This document shows, piece by piece, positions 4,700 to 6,494 of a stretch of DNA of 6,494 nucleotides. The position numbers and the translations under genes were made by a program. The stretch's first letter is position 1. Each line of letters begins with the position of its first letter. The stretch covers positions 11,815 through 18,308 of the forward strand of contig MGOE01000030.1 in the NCBI GenBank assembly GCA_001797035.1. Reading direction: 5' to 3'. Origin of the DNA: Chloroflexi bacterium RBG_16_72_14. GTDB lineage: Bacteria; Chloroflexota; Limnocylindria; Limnocylindrales; CSP1-4. The notes under the pieces are model-generated. The model ran no database searches. It was not told where the DNA came from and saw only the letters and a list, made by a program, of their open reading frames with translations.

Positions 4700-6403
4700 A
4701 TGACCGCCGACAGCCCCGCCTCCCCCGCCCCGCCCGACGTGCCCGAGCGGTCGAACTTCATCCGCGACATCGTCGCCGCCGACGTCGCGGCCGGCCGGAT
4801 CGAGGTCCCGGTCACCCGGTTCCCGCCCGAGCCCAACGGCTACCTCCACATCGGCCACGCCAAGTCGATCTGCCTCAACTTCGGCATCGCGGCGGAGTTC
4901 GGCGGGCACTGCAACCTCCGGTTCGACGACACCAATCCGGTCAAGGAGGAGCAGGAGTACCTCGACGCCATCGAGGCCGACGTCCGCTGGCTGGGCTTCG
5001 ACTGGGGCGGCAACCTGTTCCACGCGTCGGACTACTTCGAGCAGCTGTACGGGTGGGCCGTCCACCTCGTGAAGGCGGGCAGGGCCTACGTGGACGACCT
5101 GTCCGCCGACGAGATCCGCGAGCACCGGGGCACGCTCACCGAGCCCGGCCGCGACAGCCCGTACCGCGACCGCTCCGTGGCCGAGAACCTCGACCTGCTG
5201 GCGCGGATGCGCGCCGGCGAGTTCGAGAACGGGGCCCGGGTGCTGCGGGCGAAGATCGACATGGCCAGCCCCAACATCAACCTCCGAGACCCGGTCCTCT
5301 ACCGGATCGTCCACGCCAGCCATCCGCGGACCGGCGACGCGTGGTGCATCTACCCGACCTACGACTTCGCCCACGGCCAGTCCGACGCGATCGAAGGCGT
5401 CACCCACTCCATCTGCACCCTGGAGTTCGAGGTTCACCGGCCGCTCTACGACTGGCTCATCGCGAACCTGCCTGTGCCGCACATCCCGCACCAGTACGAG
5501 TTCGCCCGGCTCAACCTGACCCACACCGTGCTGTCCAAGCGGGTGCTCAAGCGGCTGGTGGATGACGGCCACGTCCGCGGCTGGGACGACCCCCGGATGC
5601 CGACGATCAGCGGCCTCCGGCGCCGCGGCTTCCCGGCCGCCGGGATCCGCGAGTTCGCGGCGATGATCGGGGTGGCCAGGACGGACTCGGTGATCGAGGT
5701 GGGCCAGCTGGAGCACGCGGTGCGTTCGGTCCTCAACCGGACGGCGGCGCGGCGGTTCGGCGTCCTCGACCCGCTCAAGGTGGTGATCACCAACTGGCCC
5801 GAAGACCGGATCGAGACCATGGAGGTCGTCAACAACCCCGAGGACCCCGGGGCCGGGACGCGGATCGTGGAGTTCGGGCGCGAGCTGTGGATCGAGCGCG
5901 ACGACTTCATGGAGGAGCCGGTTCCGAAGTTCTTCCGCCTGGCGCCGGGGCGCGAGGTCCGGTTACGGAACGCGTACTTCGTCACGTGTCATGAGGTCGT
6001 GAAGGGCGATGCCGGCCGCGTGATGGAGCTGCGGTGCTCGTACGATCCCTTGACCCGTGGCGGGGACTCTCCCGACGGGCGGCGACCGAAGGCGACCCTC
6101 CACTGGGTGTCCGCGGCGCACGCCGTGCCGGCCGAGGTCCGGCTGTACGACCACCTGTTCAACCGACCCGACCCGGGCACGGACGGCCACCTGTTCGCCG
6201 ACCTCAACCCGGCGTCCGAGACCATCCTCAACGGCGTCATGCTGGAGCCGGCCCTCGCGGACACGCCGCCCGGCGAGACGGTGCAGTTCGAGCGCCTGGG
6301 GTACTTCACCCCGGACGCGGACTCGCGGCCGGGGGCGCTGGTGTTCAACCGGACGCTGACCCTCAAGGACACCTGGGCGAAGGTGCAGGCGAAGGGCGGC
6401 TGA
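4700..6403 (+). CDS. glnS: Glutaminyl-tRNA synthetase
   Basis: A class I cytosolic synthetase that charges tRNA-Gln with glutamine using ATP. The 567 residues are close to the E. coli enzyme (about 554) and align with it almost throughout at an offset of 10 in the catalytic half. HIGH is at residues 50-53 within PPEPNGYLHIGH. The second class I signature is VLSKR, with Ser279-Lys280-Arg281. Residues known to select glutamine over glutamate in E. coli (Asp66, Tyr211, Cys229, Gln255) are all present as Asp76, Tyr221, Cys239 and Gln265. From about residue 350 come the two anticodon-binding beta-barrels, with HWVSAAHAVPAEVRLYDHLF and the C-terminal FNRTLTLKDTWAKV. There is no YqeY-like tail as in Deinococcus. 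AGGAG at 4686-4690, nine bases before the ATG, supports this start over a TTG at 4682. The upstream tRNA is its substrate. The end overlaps a minus-strand gene by 41 bases. Confidence 0.98.
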   Translation: MTADSPASPAPPDVPERSNFIRDIVAADVAAGRIEVPVTRFPPEPNGYLHIGHAKSICLNFGIAAEFGGHCNLRFDDTNPVKEEQEYLDAIEADVRWLGFDWGGNLFHASDYFEQLYGWAVHLVKAGRAYVDDLSADEIREHRGTLTEPGRDSPYRDRSVAENLDLLARMRAGEFENGARVLRAKIDMASPNINLRDPVLYRIVHASHPRTGDAWCIYPTYDFAHGQSDAIEGVTHSICTLEFEVHRPLYDWLIANLPVPHIPHQYEFARLNLTHTVLSKRVLKRLVDDGHVRGWDDPRMPTISGLRRRGFPAAGIREFAAMIGVARTDSVIEVGQLEHAVRSVLNRTAARRFGVLDPLKVVITNWPEDRIETMEVVNNPEDPGAGTRIVEFGRELWIERDDFMEEPVPKFFRLAPGREVRLRNAYFVTCHEVVKGDAGRVMELRCSYDPLTRGGDSPDGRRPKATLHWVSAAHAVPAEVRLYDHLFNRPDPGTDGHLFADLNPASETILNGVMLEPALADTPPGETVQFERLGYFTPDADSRPGALVFNRTLTLKDTWAKVQAKGG

Positions 6404-6494
6404 GGCCGAGCCTGGTCGCGAGGTCGACCGTCTCGGGCGCCGGATCGACGCCCAGGTCGTAGGCCAGGACCTCGCGACAGCGCTGGTACGCGCG
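6363..6494 (-). CDS. C-terminal end of a BTAD-type transcriptional regulator (partial)
   Basis: On the minus strand, reading from the window edge, 43 sense codons run to a TGA at 6365-6363. The start RAYQRCREVLAYDLGVDPAP, followed by ETVDLATRL, closely fits the last helices of the bacterial transcriptional activation domain (BTAD). That domain is found in SARP-like and large AAA/LuxR-type regulators common in Actinomycetota and Chloroflexota. A short Pro/Ser tail follows. Most of the protein lies outside the window, so a DNA-binding or ATPase part cannot be seen. It converges on glnS and its last 13 codons plus stop lie inside the glnS reading frame on the opposite strand. The call rests on a short stretch, but the motif is characteristic. 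Confidence 0.75.
   Translation of the reverse strand, partial: RAYQRCREVLAYDLGVDPAPETVDLATRLGLSRPSPAPSPRCP

Noticed and set aside
4562..5716. Minus-strand open frame over the tRNA and the 5' half of glnS
   Set aside because: It crosses a tRNA and an unambiguous glnS. Its apparent order comes from the complement of glnS codons.

Overview
The window is very GC-rich, with G or C at most third codon positions. It carries housekeeping and accessory genes of a free-living bacterium. The gene styles suggest Chloroflexota (for example a Limnocylindria-like soil lineage) or Actinomycetota: a metY-metX pair, a seven-bladed propeller lipoprotein, and the tail of a BTAD-type regulator. No marker gene here settles the phylum, so this is inference.

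Layout from left to right. Positions 40-2551 (+) hold a two-gene methionine operon. metY encodes O-acetylhomoserine sulfhydrylase and metX encodes homoserine O-acetyltransferase. They lie 10 bases apart, and the metX ribosome site overlaps the metY stop codon. Together they convert homoserine to O-acetylhomoserine and then, with sulfide, to homocysteine. Positions 2577-2900 (-) hold a small gene for a predicted ferredoxin-like (dimeric alpha/beta barrel) protein of unknown function. It converges on metX, and an 11-bp perfect inverted repeat spans both gene ends like a shared terminator. Divergent from it, 3028-4155 (+) encodes a secreted lipoprotein with a seven-bladed Vgb/NHL-like propeller. 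It appears to lack the histidines of virginiamycin B lyase. The 127-base divergent region has candidate promoters for both genes, and the lipoprotein mRNA may be leaderless.

Positions 4156-4550 contain no credible gene. They hold three copies of an unrecognised 25-bp repeat (two direct at a 51-bp period, one inverted) and then a G-rich tract with a quadruplex motif. The tRNA-Gln(CTG) gene follows at 4551-4625 with an encoded CCA. Next comes glnS (4700-6403), encoding the cognate glutaminyl-tRNA synthetase, with its glutamine-specificity residues intact. At the right edge, on the minus strand, is the last 43 codons of a gene whose product resembles the C-terminal end of a bacterial transcriptional activation domain (BTAD). 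It overlaps the glnS 3' end by 41 bases.

The least explained items are the three-copy intergenic repeat, the tRNA-Gln/glnS pairing in a lineage that may otherwise use the amidotransferase route, and the small unknown minus-strand gene. I see no clear new multi-gene system.
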